Part shown: positions 26,094 through 36,845 of the stretch, in pieces
Layout of the letters: each line of letters opens with the position of its first letter
Numbering within the stretch: position 1 is the first letter of the stretch
Notes under the pieces: model-generated
Databases searched by the model: none
What the model saw: the letters and a program-made list of their open reading frames with translations, nothing else
Told to the model about the DNA's origin: nothing
Assembly (NCBI GenBank): GCA_036936605.1
Contig: JAUPFV010000001.1
Coordinates: 118,366,771-118,430,770 of the forward strand
Direction of reading: 5' to 3'
Source: Limnanthes douglasii subsp. nivea
Taxonomy: Eukaryota; Streptophyta; Magnoliopsida; Brassicales; Limnanthaceae
Length of the DNA stretch: 64,000 nucleotides
Translations under genes and position numbers: made by a program

Positions 26094-27374
26094 TAGAGGT
26101 GGCAAACGGGTTGAACCGCGAACCGCCCGCACCGTTTAAATCAGAACCACGGGTTGCAGTCCTGCCGGGTTGTGATCCTGTCGGGTTGCGGTCCTGTCGG
26201 GTTGCGGTCCTGCCGGGTTGCTCCTTATGCGGTCCTGGCGGTCTGGCGGTCCTGCCAGTTTGCAGTCTTAATGGGCCAGTTTCGCAGTTAAACCGCCAGT
26301 TCAAACCACCAGACGAACCATTTAAGAACCGTTTATCAGTTCCAACCATCAGCCAAACCATTTAAGAACCGTTTATCTGAATATTTTATAATGTTATTTA
26401 AAATTAATTTGTAAGTTTTAATTGAATCTAATTTCAATAATTGAGATATGTACCATATACACGAGTTAATTATTCTATTTCATGTATTTTAATTTAAATA
26501 TGTTATCATTTTAATCGAAATCTTATAATCATCAATTACATTCTAAAAATATAATTGTAATTTGATTTTGATACGTTTGAATAATATATACATATTAAAT
26601 AATATATACGTATTAGAGCTTGAAGTGTTTATGGTTAGATGAATTATATAGTTTATTGTATTTTCGAACTATTCAATATTTGTACAACTCCTGGCCCGCA
26701 AGAGTATAAACTGTGAACGGCTAAATTATCCAAAAATGACTTTACCTTTTATTATAATAACAACAACTGTATTATGAAATACTTATAACTTCATAAGATC
26801 TAATATTGGTTTAAAAAATAATAACAAACACTTGTAAAATTTAAAACCAAATCACAATAGTAATCAAAATGTAATATTAAAATTATAACCATAGAATTTG
26901 TAATATTTTAACATGATAAGATATAGTTTTGCTTTGTATTAGAGATCTAAAAACATAATAATAATATTCAAAATATGATAATAACATAGGTAATATTTAA
27001 AATTTTGGACTATATAATAATTACAACACTTAAAATATTAATAACCAAAACAAATTAATATTAACAAAAATGTAATAATAATTCTATAATAATATGCAAT
27101 ATCTTAATATTTTTTAAATATAATATTTTGGTTATAAAATAAATAAAACATTTATAATATTTACCAATAAACCGAAAAAACCGTGGTTTCGCAGTCCTGC
27201 CGGGTTGCAGTCCTGCCGGGTTACTCCTTATGCGGTCCTGACGGTCTGGTGGTCCTGGCGGGTTGCGGTCCTGCTAGTTTGCAGTCCTAATGAGCCAGTT
27301 TCGCAGGTAAACTGCCAGTTCTTAAGCAGGTTGTCAGCTTTGAACCGTAGTTCCAGAACCATTTGCTACCTCTA
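26094..27374. mobile_element. hAT-like non-autonomous element 1, GC-rich subterminal repeats
   Basis: The termini are inverted repeats, TAGAGGTGGCAAA and TTTGCTACCTCTA (one mismatch). They are flanked by 8-bp repeats ACTATTAT (26086-26093) and GCTATTAT (27375-27382), 7 of 8 identical, as for hAT target duplications. Comparison with MULE copy 1 shows an uninterrupted site at the same position. Two GC-rich blocks, about 26152-26301 and 27189-27322, consist of tandem copies of a 16-17 bp word like GGTCCTGCCGGGTTGC and lie in the same orientation. Between them is AT-rich DNA without a transposase. The long frames at 26080-26365 are translations of the tandem repeat and not genes. Confidence 0.85.
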
Positions 27375-28073
27375 GCTATTATGCAAATATTTGAATGTAA
27401 AACCTTGGTATAAAACAAACCGCGATATAACAAATCTTAAAACTCCAACACCTTCTTAAAAAACTTGCCAAACATTGTTAATTCCATCAACCCAAACAAC
27501 ATTAGTAAGGATGGCAACGGGGCGGATCAGAGACGAGTATCTATTAATCCGATACCCGCCCCGTAGTATAAAACCGATACCGAACCCGTCTTGAACCCCG
27601 ATGGGTATTTTGTTTTTCATACCAAAACCCGAACCTACGGGTTGGTTCGGGTAATCCATACGAGTACCCGCGAATTACCCGCGAATGAAACTATGAATGA
27701 AACTTGTAGTTAATATCCAAACCGAACCCGAAAATCCGAATCCGACCTAAAATATTGTTAGAATAATATATATGTAATTAAATATTGAACCTTCATTATA
27801 TATATATAAAATATTATTAGAATAATATATATAATTAACGTATAATTCTGCTAGAATAATAAATTTTATTATTTAATAAATAATAGAAGATTAATAATAA
27901 ATTTTAATTTCAAATTTGAATGCGGTCATATATATTAACCTAAAAAAATACAAAAAAGAAAAAAAAATATACGTTATATATATATTGATAAACAAGAATT
28001 TGATAGGCGATTAAAGAAATCACCCAACATAAACATATCCAATCAAAATATATACTATCTTAACAAAGAAAAA

Positions 28074-28078
<5 letters not shown>

Positions 28079-28121
<43 letters not shown>
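28079..28121. repeat. (TA)n microsatellite
   Basis: Uninterrupted TA dinucleotides for about 42 bp inside hAT-like element 2. Confidence 0.95.
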
Positions 28122-28124
<3 letters not shown>

Positions 28125-28302
28125 AAATAAAAATCTTACCAGAAAGAAATCACTAACATAAATATTATCCAATTAAAGATATATATATTATTCTAAACTA
28201 GAAAAAAAAAATAAAGAGATATAATCGATTAAAAAACAATCAACATAGATATTATCCAATCAAAAATTTATGATATCATAAATAAACAAGAAAATAAATA
28301 AA

Positions 28303-28306
<4 letters not shown>

Positions 28307-28345
<39 letters not shown>
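28307..28345. repeat. (TA)n microsatellite
   Basis: Uninterrupted TA dinucleotides for about 38 bp inside hAT-like element 2. Confidence 0.95.
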
Positions 28346-28351
<6 letters not shown>

Positions 28352-29670
28352 GATAAACATGAATCTAATAGTAGATTAGATGAATCACACGGTATAAATA
28401 TTACCTAATCATATATATATATAATATATGAGAATCTAAAATATTATCCAATAAAACATTAAAAATATATATTATCCTAAGCAATAAAAAATATATATAC
28501 ATGACAAACAAGAATCTTACCGTGGATTAGAGAAATAACTAAGATAAATATAATTCAATTAAAAATATATTATCTTAAACCAGAATTAAACTTACTATAT
28601 TTCAAACATAAATATATATTATCTAATCTTCCAAGTTTTGATAGAAATTGAGACATATAGTCATAGAGAGAGTTGTTTAGTACTTTAAGGTTTTTTGGAA
28701 ATTGAAGTGAGAATAAAGAGGGTGTCGATAAAATAAGACAGGCATTAAGAGAGGAGTAGAGTTTATAGATTCACATTGGGCTCATGGAATAGTATTTTCC
28801 ATTGGATAGAATAATATTTTAAAATATAAAAGCAATTTACTATTAAATAATATTTTAAAAAATAAAAGTATTTTATGATTTTTTATGTAACGGATTCGGA
28901 GTGGGTACCCACGATAAAATATCCAAAACCAAAACCAAACCCTATCCAGTAATAAAAATAAAAACCATAACCTGCAAGTTCCTTTTTTCTTTTTGGGGTA
29001 ACCCGCCCCACAGGATCAATTCGGTTCGGAAACCCACGATTTCAGGTTAAATTTCCATCTATAAACATTAGCATGTTTTTTTCTTATGATTAAAAAAACC
29101 AATATGATAATTATTTTTCCAGTAGTAAAATATTCATTTAAACTTCAAATAAACTTGAAGTAGTTTTCCTAACATTTTGTTAAAAAAAACCATTAATTTC
29201 CATATCAATAGTAATATTTGAACACCCGAAAATATCAACAAATAATAGCATACCAACAAAATCATGATCAGTACTTAAGAGATAAATTTTAAAGTCACCT
29301 CAATAATATCTTAATCTAAAATTACCTATAACCAATTTACCTCATTCACTTAAAATATAATTAAGACTATCTTCAAAGTTTTTAAATTGACCAAGACGAT
29401 AAATTGCACTTTGATAATTTAGTTTTGAAATACAAAATCAAGTCTTAGATATTGTATACCTGCATTTGTCAATAAAAAAATAAAATAAAAAATATAATTC
29501 TCATTCTGCATTTTGGAAATTCAATTTCACTTGCATCTCCCATTTGAAAACTTAATTTTTTTTATTTAGTGTTTAATCCATACTTTATTTTACGTTTAAT
29601 TATTTTATAAGTTTCACATCTCATATATTAAATAAATAAAATTTCACATACCGCAACTACTATACCTACG

Positions 29671-31090
29671 GATGAAGAAAAGGTATTCTTCTCTCCGAGA
29701 AGCTCCTGGTTTTTTAAGATTCAAATCTTATCTCCTTCATCAATGGCTATTACTTCTCTAGCTGTTTCTTCTTCTTCAACTTAATCTCCTCTTTGTTGTA
29801 ACTTCATCTCTATCATGGAGATCTATAACAACAAAATTTTCGAGGAAGACGAGTTCCCTGTTCTTAGTTCAAGAAACAGAGTTTAGATTATGTCTGGAAA
29901 TATGAGGAAAACTTATGCAGATATTGTGAAAGATTTAAGTGCGGATTGTAGTGTTAAGTTGATTCATGAGAAGATAAATGATCACGGGGATCATATATCT
30001 ATTCAGTACACCAACGAGGTCAAGAGTTCTTGACTCAGTCGTCAAAAATCACGATCATCGGTAAATTCTCTACGGGTTTGCCTAAGAAAACAGTAATTGA
30101 TGAGTTTCTGACTTCTCTTAAGATTAGAGGTAATTATAGTGTTTTTAAATGGGACATCATATTATGGAGTTTGATATGAAGGAAAATGTTTTTAAATTTT
30201 GGTCCAAAAACGTTTGGAGGATATGCAGTTCTGCAATAAGAGTGCTTCGCTGGAAAGCTAACTTCAATGTGAAATATGAGTGCCCTATAAGGCTTGAGAA
30301 AGTAGTTCTACAATAAGAGTGCTTCGCTGGAAAGCTAACTTCAATGTGAAATATGAGTGCCCTATAAGGCTTGAGAAAGTCCCTGATTTTTTTATAATAA
30401 GAAAATGTTAACTGGCATTGCTGCCACCATTGGAGTTCCGTATAAGATAGATTTTCCAGAAAAGAACAAAGCCTTCAATAATGCGGTTGTTGTACTGGTT
30501 GAGATGGATGCTACTTCTAAGATTCATAATAAAATCTGGGTGGGCTTTGGAAGGAATGAGGGTTGTTGCTAATAGTTTTTTATATAAATATTCCTTCTTA
30601 TTGCTCTTCTTGCTATCATTTGGGTCATAAGAAGTAATGGAATACAGATTGTTAATGATTGAAAAGAAATTGAAATTTTATTACCGACAAATGGAAAAGT
30701 ATACAAGATTGTTGATAAAAATAAGAACAGCAATACTAGTTGCAATCAGGTCTATGTTCCTAAGTTATGAATATGTTCCTAAGTTATGAAAGAAATTTTT
30801 CGTCTTCAAAAATTTATGGCAATACTGGCAACTGCAATGATGTCCTGAGTTCCACCGAAGTTAATAAGGATGTTCTTGAAGCTTCTAAGAATATGAATAA
30901 TGTCCAGAGTACCCAACAGGATTCCGTTAATGAAAACATAATTCAAGAATGAAGCTTGGTGATTGGAAGTGGTGGATCTAGGAATTGAAGTAAGGGGGGG
31001 CCAAAATTCTTGTCGAATTTTATCTCTAACATTACTTATAAGAATTTTCAATAAGTTGGCGTAGTCCACTATATATTCATTCATTCAAAT
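29671..31090 (+). pseudogene. LINE ORF1 fragment with internal 77-bp duplication
   Basis: A leader with pyrimidine-rich blocks is followed near 29890 by MSGNMRKTYADIVKDLSAD. After a frame change come GKFSTGLPKKTVIDEFLTSL and FKFWSKNVW, then IRVLRWKANFNVKYECPI and IGVPYKIDFPEKNKAFNNAV. This is the DUF4283-type ORF1 protein of plant LINEs, homologous to the ORF1 regions at about 11400-11000 and 31900-32500. Stops interrupt it, and no endonuclease or reverse transcriptase follows. The segment 30227-30303 is repeated almost exactly at 30304-30380, and a short repeat containing ATATGTTCCTAAGTTATGA occurs near 30750-30790. Confidence 0.75.
30227..30380 (+). repeat. 77-bp tandem duplication
   Basis: 30227-30303 and 30304-30380 are identical except for a G/A change near the start. 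The copy lies within the LINE ORF1 fragment and shifts its frame, because 77 is not divisible by 3. Confidence 0.95.
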
Positions 31091-31199
31091 GAATAATCTA
31101 CACTATCATCATTAGGTCTTGATATAGAGGCAATCAGATTATGATGAATCATAATCTGATTAATCATATTATTATTACTCGAGCTACTTGAAGAACCAA

Positions 31200-31202
<3 letters not shown>

Positions 31203-31239
<37 letters not shown>
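31203..31239. repeat. (TA)n microsatellite
   Basis: About 36 bp of TA dinucleotides between the LINE ORF1 fragment and the full-length LINE. Confidence 0.95.
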
Positions 31240-31243
<4 letters not shown>

Positions 31244-31410
31244 CAATAAATCTTAATCTATCTTAATATATTATTTTTAAAAGATATATAAAATAAAATA
31301 TAACAAAACCAAATTTAACATCTTAAAAAAATATTTTAAAATTTACATAAAAGTAAATAAAATTTGTTATAAAAAAAAATATTTTTGAAAAATAGATGAA
31401 AATATTAATA

Positions 31411-31427
31411 TATTATTTTTAAAAGAT
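31411..31427. repeat. Target-site duplication, 5' copy (LINE)
   Basis: This 17-bp sequence is identical to 40161-40177 and abuts the LINE 5' end. Confidence 0.9.
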
Positions 31428-31798
31428 GAACCGAAGTTGATGCCTTCTTTTAAAAAAAATCTGATTTAGGCCTCCAAGAAACCTAAATCGGATCTTGATT
31501 TCAAGGCCATGGGCCAAGCCTTCTAACTGAGAAGACTTCCTCCTCAGCTTCTAACCCTAGCCTCACTTTCGATATCGTAACCCTATGTGGTATCTCTGCC
31601 ACTTTCATCACCATTCTCAGATCTAGCCCCAAACCGAAAAATGCCAAATTCATCCTCTGTTCTTCATCTAGAAGAACAAAATCTGCATAAACCACAACAT
31701 AAACTGCCAAATAATCTCATCACAGAGGCTTGTTTCTTTGAAAACCTGATTTTTGAAAGAAACGAGTCTCTGAACAAAGAACCGAAAAAGACGATTCA

Positions 31799-33136
31799 GT
31801 GTTTTCTAAGCAATTGATTCAACCTTCGAGATCGTGCGCTGAAGCAGTCAGAATGGGAAAGGAGGAGCGTCTTGTTTCTTCGAAGGGTTACAAGCACGAC
31901 AAGGTGGAAGTAGGCACCGAAGATGGATATACCTTCGTCAGGTTTTGCGAAAAAGATAAGTCTATCCTTAATTCTTTATCTAAGTATACACTGATAGCTA
32001 AATTTTCTTATGGTAGTCCTTCTGTGTTAGAGTTTAGAGGTTTTTTAGCTTCTTTAAAACTTTTAGGAAATTACAGTGTATATAAAATGGATTATAGGCA
32101 CGTTTTTGTTGAATTCGAAAATATGTTAGATGTAAAAACTTTTTGGAAGTATAATGTCAGATCTATGGGTCAGTATACTTTTAGGATTTTAAAATGGAGT
32201 CCAGATTACAATCCCAAACGGGAATCTCCCCTGACTCCTGTTTGGGTTTCTTTTCCGAAATTACCTGAGTATATGTATAATATAGATACAATAGAAAACT
32301 TAGCTAGGGCTGTTGGTGTTCCTTTAAATACGTGGTTGCCTAGTAAGAATAGGGCTAGTTTCAATAACTGTGAAGTTTGGACTATTTTAGATGTTTCCAG
32401 TGTCCTACCTCAAAAGAGTTGGGTTTGTTTTGGAGATAGGGAGGGTTATTGGCAGGATATAATCTATAAAAATAAACCAGCATATTGTAGGAAATGTAGA
32501 CATTTAGGTCATAAAGACAGTGATTGTAAATCTGATGATTTAGATTTTAAGAAAACACAGAACTTAAAAAAGATTGAAATCAAATCTAAGGATAAAAAGA
32601 GTACTAATGTCTGGATGCCTAAACCTATTAATAATAAAGAAGTTATCATTAATGTGCAATCTGAAATGAATGAGAATCATGAAAATAAGCATACACTGTT
32701 AGTTGATGCTCATCTTGACATTCATAATAAATCTGGTTCTCTGAATAATCTGCATGTTGAGAAACATAATGATATTGATAGACAAACTGAATGTGTAAAT
32801 ATAGATGCTGATATAGTGTCTGGTACATTGAATGCTGCATCTGCTAATATGTTGAACATGGATATTCAATCAATGCATAATATATCATCTGTTAATGCAG
32901 TACCTTGTGATATTGGTGGACAAATTTCAAGTGTAAATGTTGTTAAGTCCCAGTCTCCTAATAAATTGAATGTTGCATCTACTAGTATGTTTGACATGGT
33001 TACATTGCATAATATAACAACTGATAGTAATGTTAGTATGTCTCCAATAGATAAATCTATGATGATTGATAAAAATTGTGAGCATGATACTGTTCTGAAT
33101 AATAATGTTTTGAGTGATGTTTTTGCTGCAAGTTGA
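31799..33136 (+). CDS. LINE ORF1: RNA-binding DUF4283 / zinc-knuckle protein (truncated by frameshift)
   Basis: The 445-codon frame encodes the ORF1 nucleic-acid-binding protein. Residues about 60-160 form a DUF4283 domain (IAKFSYGSPSVLEFRGFLAS, TFRILKWSPDYNP). A CCHC zinc knuckle follows at about residues 230-245 (YCRKCRHLGHKDSDC). The rest is a long asparagine- and serine-rich tail. The expected coat-like role is binding LINE RNA with the ORF2 product. The first ATG is taken as the start; the ATG at residue 19 is also possible. The tail continues in other frames at 33114-33443 and 33364-33687, so two indels have truncated the original ORF1. Confidence 0.85.
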   Translation: MFSKQLIQPSRSCAEAVRMGKEERLVSSKGYKHDKVEVGTEDGYTFVRFCEKDKSILNSLSKYTLIAKFSYGSPSVLEFRGFLASLKLLGNYSVYKMDYRHVFVEFENMLDVKTFWKYNVRSMGQYTFRILKWSPDYNPKRESPLTPVWVSFPKLPEYMYNIDTIENLARAVGVPLNTWLPSKNRASFNNCEVWTILDVSSVLPQKSWVCFGDREGYWQDIIYKNKPAYCRKCRHLGHKDSDCKSDDLDFKKTQNLKKIEIKSKDKKSTNVWMPKPINNKEVIINVQSEMNENHENKHTLLVDAHLDIHNKSGSLNNLHVEKHNDIDRQTECVNIDADIVSGTLNAASANMLNMDIQSMHNISSVNAVPCDIGGQISSVNVVKSQSPNKLNVASTSMFDMVTLHNITTDSNVSMSPIDKSMMIDKNCEHDTVLNNNVLSDVFAAS

Positions 33137-33687
33137 TATGATTGATAACACTTCATGTAAACATGTATCCTCTGATGATGACATTAATCTTGCTTTTGAT
33201 AGTTGTAATGTACAAATGATTGAACTAAGTAATAAGAATTTAATTGCATCTAAAACTTCTGTATCTGATAATGTTGCATGTGAGCATAATTCTGTTGTTG
33301 ATAATGAGATGACATTAGATGCTTTAAATTCTCAGGATGTTGTATTTATAGAGAACAACTTAATTGCTTTTAAACAACTTGAACCTGATATTGTTACAAA
33401 AAAAAGATATAGAAAATGCAGTTGTATCCATGAATTTAAATAACCCTTTTGATGCTTTATTGAATGAGAATGTAGATGAATATGAATCTGTTCCTACTAG
33501 AAACAGGTTAAGTCTGTCCCCTAATTCACATAAAGGAAAGATCTGTGATGGTAACTTAAGTTTGCCTGCATCTCCTAAACTGAATAAGAATAAACCTTCA
33601 TTGAACAGTTTGCTTAGAAGATCTTCTAGGAATAAGCTTGTCATTAAAACCAGAAACTCTAAAGGATCTTTAGGATCCTCAAAATAA
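33114..33687 (+). pseudogene. Out-of-frame continuation of LINE ORF1
   Basis: Two overlapping frames, 33114-33443 and 33364-33687, continue the serine- and asparagine-rich ORF1 tail in the same style. They finish with a basic stretch (LLRRSSRNKLVIKTRNSKGS) before ORF2 begins at 33696. Joining by single-base indels near 33120 and 33400 is inferred from composition, not from alignment. Confidence 0.65.
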
Positions 33688-33695
33688 TCATTAGA

Positions 33696-34515
33696 ATGAC
33701 TTTAAAAATGTTAAATTGGAATGTTAGAGGATTAGGTAATACTAAAACTATTAGAAGAATTAAGAACTTAACTAAGAAACATTGTATTAATATATTAGCT
33801 TTGCAAGAGCCTATGGTGGCAGTGGATAGAAGTCTAGAAATCTGTTCAAAATTAGGTTTTGAATCTGTTCAGGCAAACATAAGTAACAAAGTATGGATTT
33901 TATGGAGAAATGGCTTTAAGATTGAACTTTTAGATAACTTTGAACAGCTTTTAAATGTTAGAATTAATCACTCTGCATATAGGGAGATTGTTTTGCTTAC
34001 TGTTGTGTATGCTAAATGTAACATTAGTCATAGGTTAATTCTATGGAATCAGCTAAGAAATTGATATGTTAACATGTTGCCTTGGTTAGTTGTATGAGAC
34101 TTTAATTCTATATCTAACATTAGTGAGCAAAGAGCATGTAATAATCAGCATACTAAAAGCCTAGATGATTTTAATGAAATGATCTTTGACTGTAAATTGG
34201 AAGACCGTGGTTATGTAGGTTCAAATTTCACTTGGACAAATAAGCATAAATGGAAAAGGTTAGATAGGTGCTTATATAATGAACTTTGGAGAGATACTTT
34301 TAATATTACAAGGGTAGATCACTTAGCCAGAACCTGCTCTGATCATTCACCACTGTTAATAACAATTTTAAAACAAAATAACTTTCAAAAAACATCTTTC
34401 AGATTTCAAAACATGTGGTTAAAGCATAATGATTTTTTGAAAACTGTAGAAAGTAATTGGTCTATACCATTAATTGACTCTTCTGATATGTATGTTTTTT
34501 GGTCTAAACTTAGCC
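33696..34515 (+). pseudogene. LINE ORF2 endonuclease domain (two stops)
   Basis: An apurinic endonuclease-like domain at the ORF2 N-terminus. Visible blocks are LNWNVRGLGN, ILALQEPM, DFNSISNI, YVGSNFTWTNKHKWKRLDR and LARTCSDHSPLLI, the last containing the catalytic SDH. Stops occur near 34062 (after QLRN) and near 34095, where TGA replaces the expected Gly before DFN. The domain stops matching at FWSKLSR, where foreign sequence begins. Confidence 0.85.
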
Positions 34516-36845
34516 GATACGTTTTAATCTAAAGGCATCTCTATTTAAGCGGAATCTTTCTCTGGGCTGGCTACTCTTTCTAATTTTTATAGCCGTGTTT
34601 ACCAGCTTAGCTTCCTAACTAAATTAGGCTATCAACTAAGATGTATCGCTGCATAATTCTTTAGTGTCTAGTGCGGCCTTTTCATGGTGGTAAATCCATC
34701 AGACCTGATAGGTTATAAAGAGGTTAATCAGTCCATCTTCTTCTTCTTCATTTCAGGTTGAATGCTTTGTTGGGCATTGTCGTATGGCCTTAGGCTGGCT
34801 TCCGCTTCACTTTCCTTCCTGACTTGACTGGTCTAACTCTGAGACGGGCATCAGTTAGGGTTCGAAAAGGAAGATACCTCTCAACAGCTCTCGTTCCATT
34901 ACCCTTACCACACTACCTTGAAGAGGTGGGTGGCTTCTAACTGGTATCATGCTTGCTATGGGTAGGTCAAAGATAAAGGAGTGGGACGAAATGGCTGCTG
35001 AGTTCGTAAAACAGTACTCATCTAACACCCAACTTGATGTCCCCTTGAGAGACCTGGAGACTACAAAACAGCGGGCCAATTAATCATTTTATGAATTCTT
35101 TATGAGATGGAGAGGGAAAGCTGTCAAAACAAAATAACTAACCGTCCGTCTTAAAAAAGATCAAGTCCGTATGATCATTAAGAACCTGCAGGCTTTATAC
35201 TATGAGAAGCTGTTTGCCTCGCATATCTCAACTTTCGAGCAGGTGTAGGGTTTGTTGTGAGTCAGAGGGGCATTGAGGTCGATCTCAAAGCTATTTTGAA
35301 AATTACACCACCGAAGACAAAGAAGGCGGATAAGCTGGTATGGACGCACCATTCCCTACTCGCCAGCAAACATTGTTAGAGACTCAACTCCCAACTAACC
35401 ACCTTCCACACAGCATAAATTAGCTGCGATCTTTCTTTGGGAATGAAGCCCTAAATAGTGATACAAAACTTCCCCGTGAAATTATGCGTCAAAGAGCTTT
35501 TTCAATGGCTGGGCAAGGGATAGAGTTTTCCTTCTCGAGTATATCTCATTAATGGTAGGGTCAATCAATTTTTTTGAATAAAGCTTCATATGTGTGATGT
35601 TTCGCTCATGATTAAGTACCGAGAGCCGATGTAGCACTGGAAGGAGTGGTTGGGCGGGGTTCCGCGCTCTAGCCTGAACAGGGTCAGGTTCTGGAATTCA
35701 GAATGAGATAGTTGAAGCCAATTCGAGTGATGGTTGGACCCACAACAGAAATGCAAGGAAAGATGGGTCATTAAAGGGTCTCAACTGTCCGCTATCTCCT
35801 GTATAGGTCTTTTCTTTCGGTCTATGGTAAACTTTCCAATTGCTCTAAGCGCTTCAATCGGTCAAGAGCCCTGCCCTATTAGTAAAGGGGTCTGAGGGAA
35901 ACTCTAACACGCTTTCGCTATCGCTAAGTTAGCATTCTGGTCTTAAGCAAATCAGTCCTACCCGGTCGTATCTGTCCCCCCCCCCCCCCCTAATCACTTG
36001 GGCTTTTGCTTTTGCATTGAAAATGATGGGGCGAAAAAGACTTCTATTCTCTTCCCGTACTTCCTTGAGGAGTTGCTTCTAGTACTGCTGAGTAAGTAAC
36101 TCTCTTCAAGCTGGTGCCTAGTAGCCCATCCCTTGTTAGAAGCTCATCTGCTAAAGCCAATCGCTCCTATCTTAAGTCTATACGAGCATCTCTCTTTAGC
36201 AATCAAGCTAGTTCAGGGCGAAAAGAAAGATGGAAAAAATGCTTTCCGCCTTAGGAGCGAATCTCTGCTTGTTGAAATACTTCTTCCTTCTCTTTGATTT
36301 AGCCATTCTGGCCTCTCTACTCTAAAACCTTTCAACGAGACTTTCGCTATTCTGAAGAGTATGAGCCGACTCACCTTAACTTGACTCTTTTTCGTCGAGA
36401 TGGGCCGGCCCTTTCTTAGACTTGCTGCCGAAAACGAAAGGTCGAACTAATTTCTTTAGAGAAAGAAAGATGCGGGCTGTCGGGTTTGGATCGAAATGGA
36501 ATCCCCTATCGAAAAAGCAAAAGAAATAGAGAATTCGACCGATTACTTATCCTTCCATCGCTTCAGATGGCAGAATGGGTCCTACTCCCTATTTACCAGC
36601 AATAGAACGGGAGACTCAGAGAAGAGAAAAGGGACAGATAGATTATTGAGGCTTCTCACGAGCTGGACTCGAACCAGAACCTCTAGGAGCAAAAGACATA
36701 ACCATCGAACTCCCTTTCATTCTGATCATGACTTTGAAAAAAGAGAGAAGAGAAAGAACTGGGAATTGGCGCCTGGTTGCTTGCTTACCAAGCCATCCTG
36801 GCAAGCTCCTCCAGTTCGATTATGATTCTTGACTTGACTTATTAT
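34515..36845. other. GC-richer insert of mitochondrial character inside the LINE
   Basis: Base composition changes abruptly at both ends from the AT-rich LINE. The text has the style of plant mitochondrial intergenic DNA: mixed composition, many short AAGAAAGA and CTTTC blocks, and a 13-C run near 35977. It includes a gypsy gag-like trace, plus frame about 34975-35250 (KEWDEMAAEFVKQYSSNTQL, then FYEFFMRWRGKAVK), and a GIEVDLKAILKITPPKTKK phrase near 35273. Such remnants occur in plant mitochondrial genomes and in nuclear DNA. A tRNA T-arm-like GGTTCGAGTCCAG (minus, near 36663-36677) has no convincing tRNA around it. I recognise no mitochondrial gene. A nuclear copy of mitochondrial DNA is the leading explanation, not proven. 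Confidence 0.55.

Larger units (their letters stand above)
27506..29063. mobile_element. hAT-like non-autonomous element 2
   Basis: A perfect 8-bp target duplication AACATTAG lies at 27498-27505 and 29064-29071. Comparison with MULE copy 1 shows that the sequence between them is extra. The ends are weakly inverted: TAAGGATGGCAACGG at the left, and the right end reads TATAGATGGAAATTT on the other strand. GC-rich subterminal parts (CCGATACCCGCCCC near 27550, GGGTAACCCGCCCCACAGG near 28995) enclose an AT-rich core with two TA microsatellites. No transposase frame exists. Confidence 0.8.
25905..29665 (-). pseudogene. MULE transposase N-terminal region, copy 2 (split by two insertions)
   Basis: The segments 25905-26093, 27375-27505 and 29064-29665 align in order with copy 1 at about 20930-21775. 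They share ATATCAAATGATGCATAAAG, TTTTTATCTACTATT, ACACCTTCTT and the final CGCAACTACTATAC. Read on the minus strand they give INNVWQVF and HGFTFKYLHNSR-like phrases and, further upstream in the gene, LSTDHDFVGMLLFVD, which resembles the PB1-like N-terminal part of plant MULE transposases. Stops are frequent. Two hAT-like elements interrupt the copy at 26094 and 27506. Confidence 0.7.

Noticed and set aside
26080..26365. Overlapping 88- and 93-codon frames on both strands
   Set aside because: Both are translations of a GC-rich tandem repeat in a hAT-like element, with repeated VLPGC- or TGRTA-like words; not genes.
36640..36730. Possible mitochondrial tRNA on the minus strand (GGTTCGAGTCCAG T-arm-like)
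   Set aside because: Only a four-pair T-arm is plausible. I could not form an acceptor stem, D-arm and anticodon arm at normal distances, so no tRNA is called.
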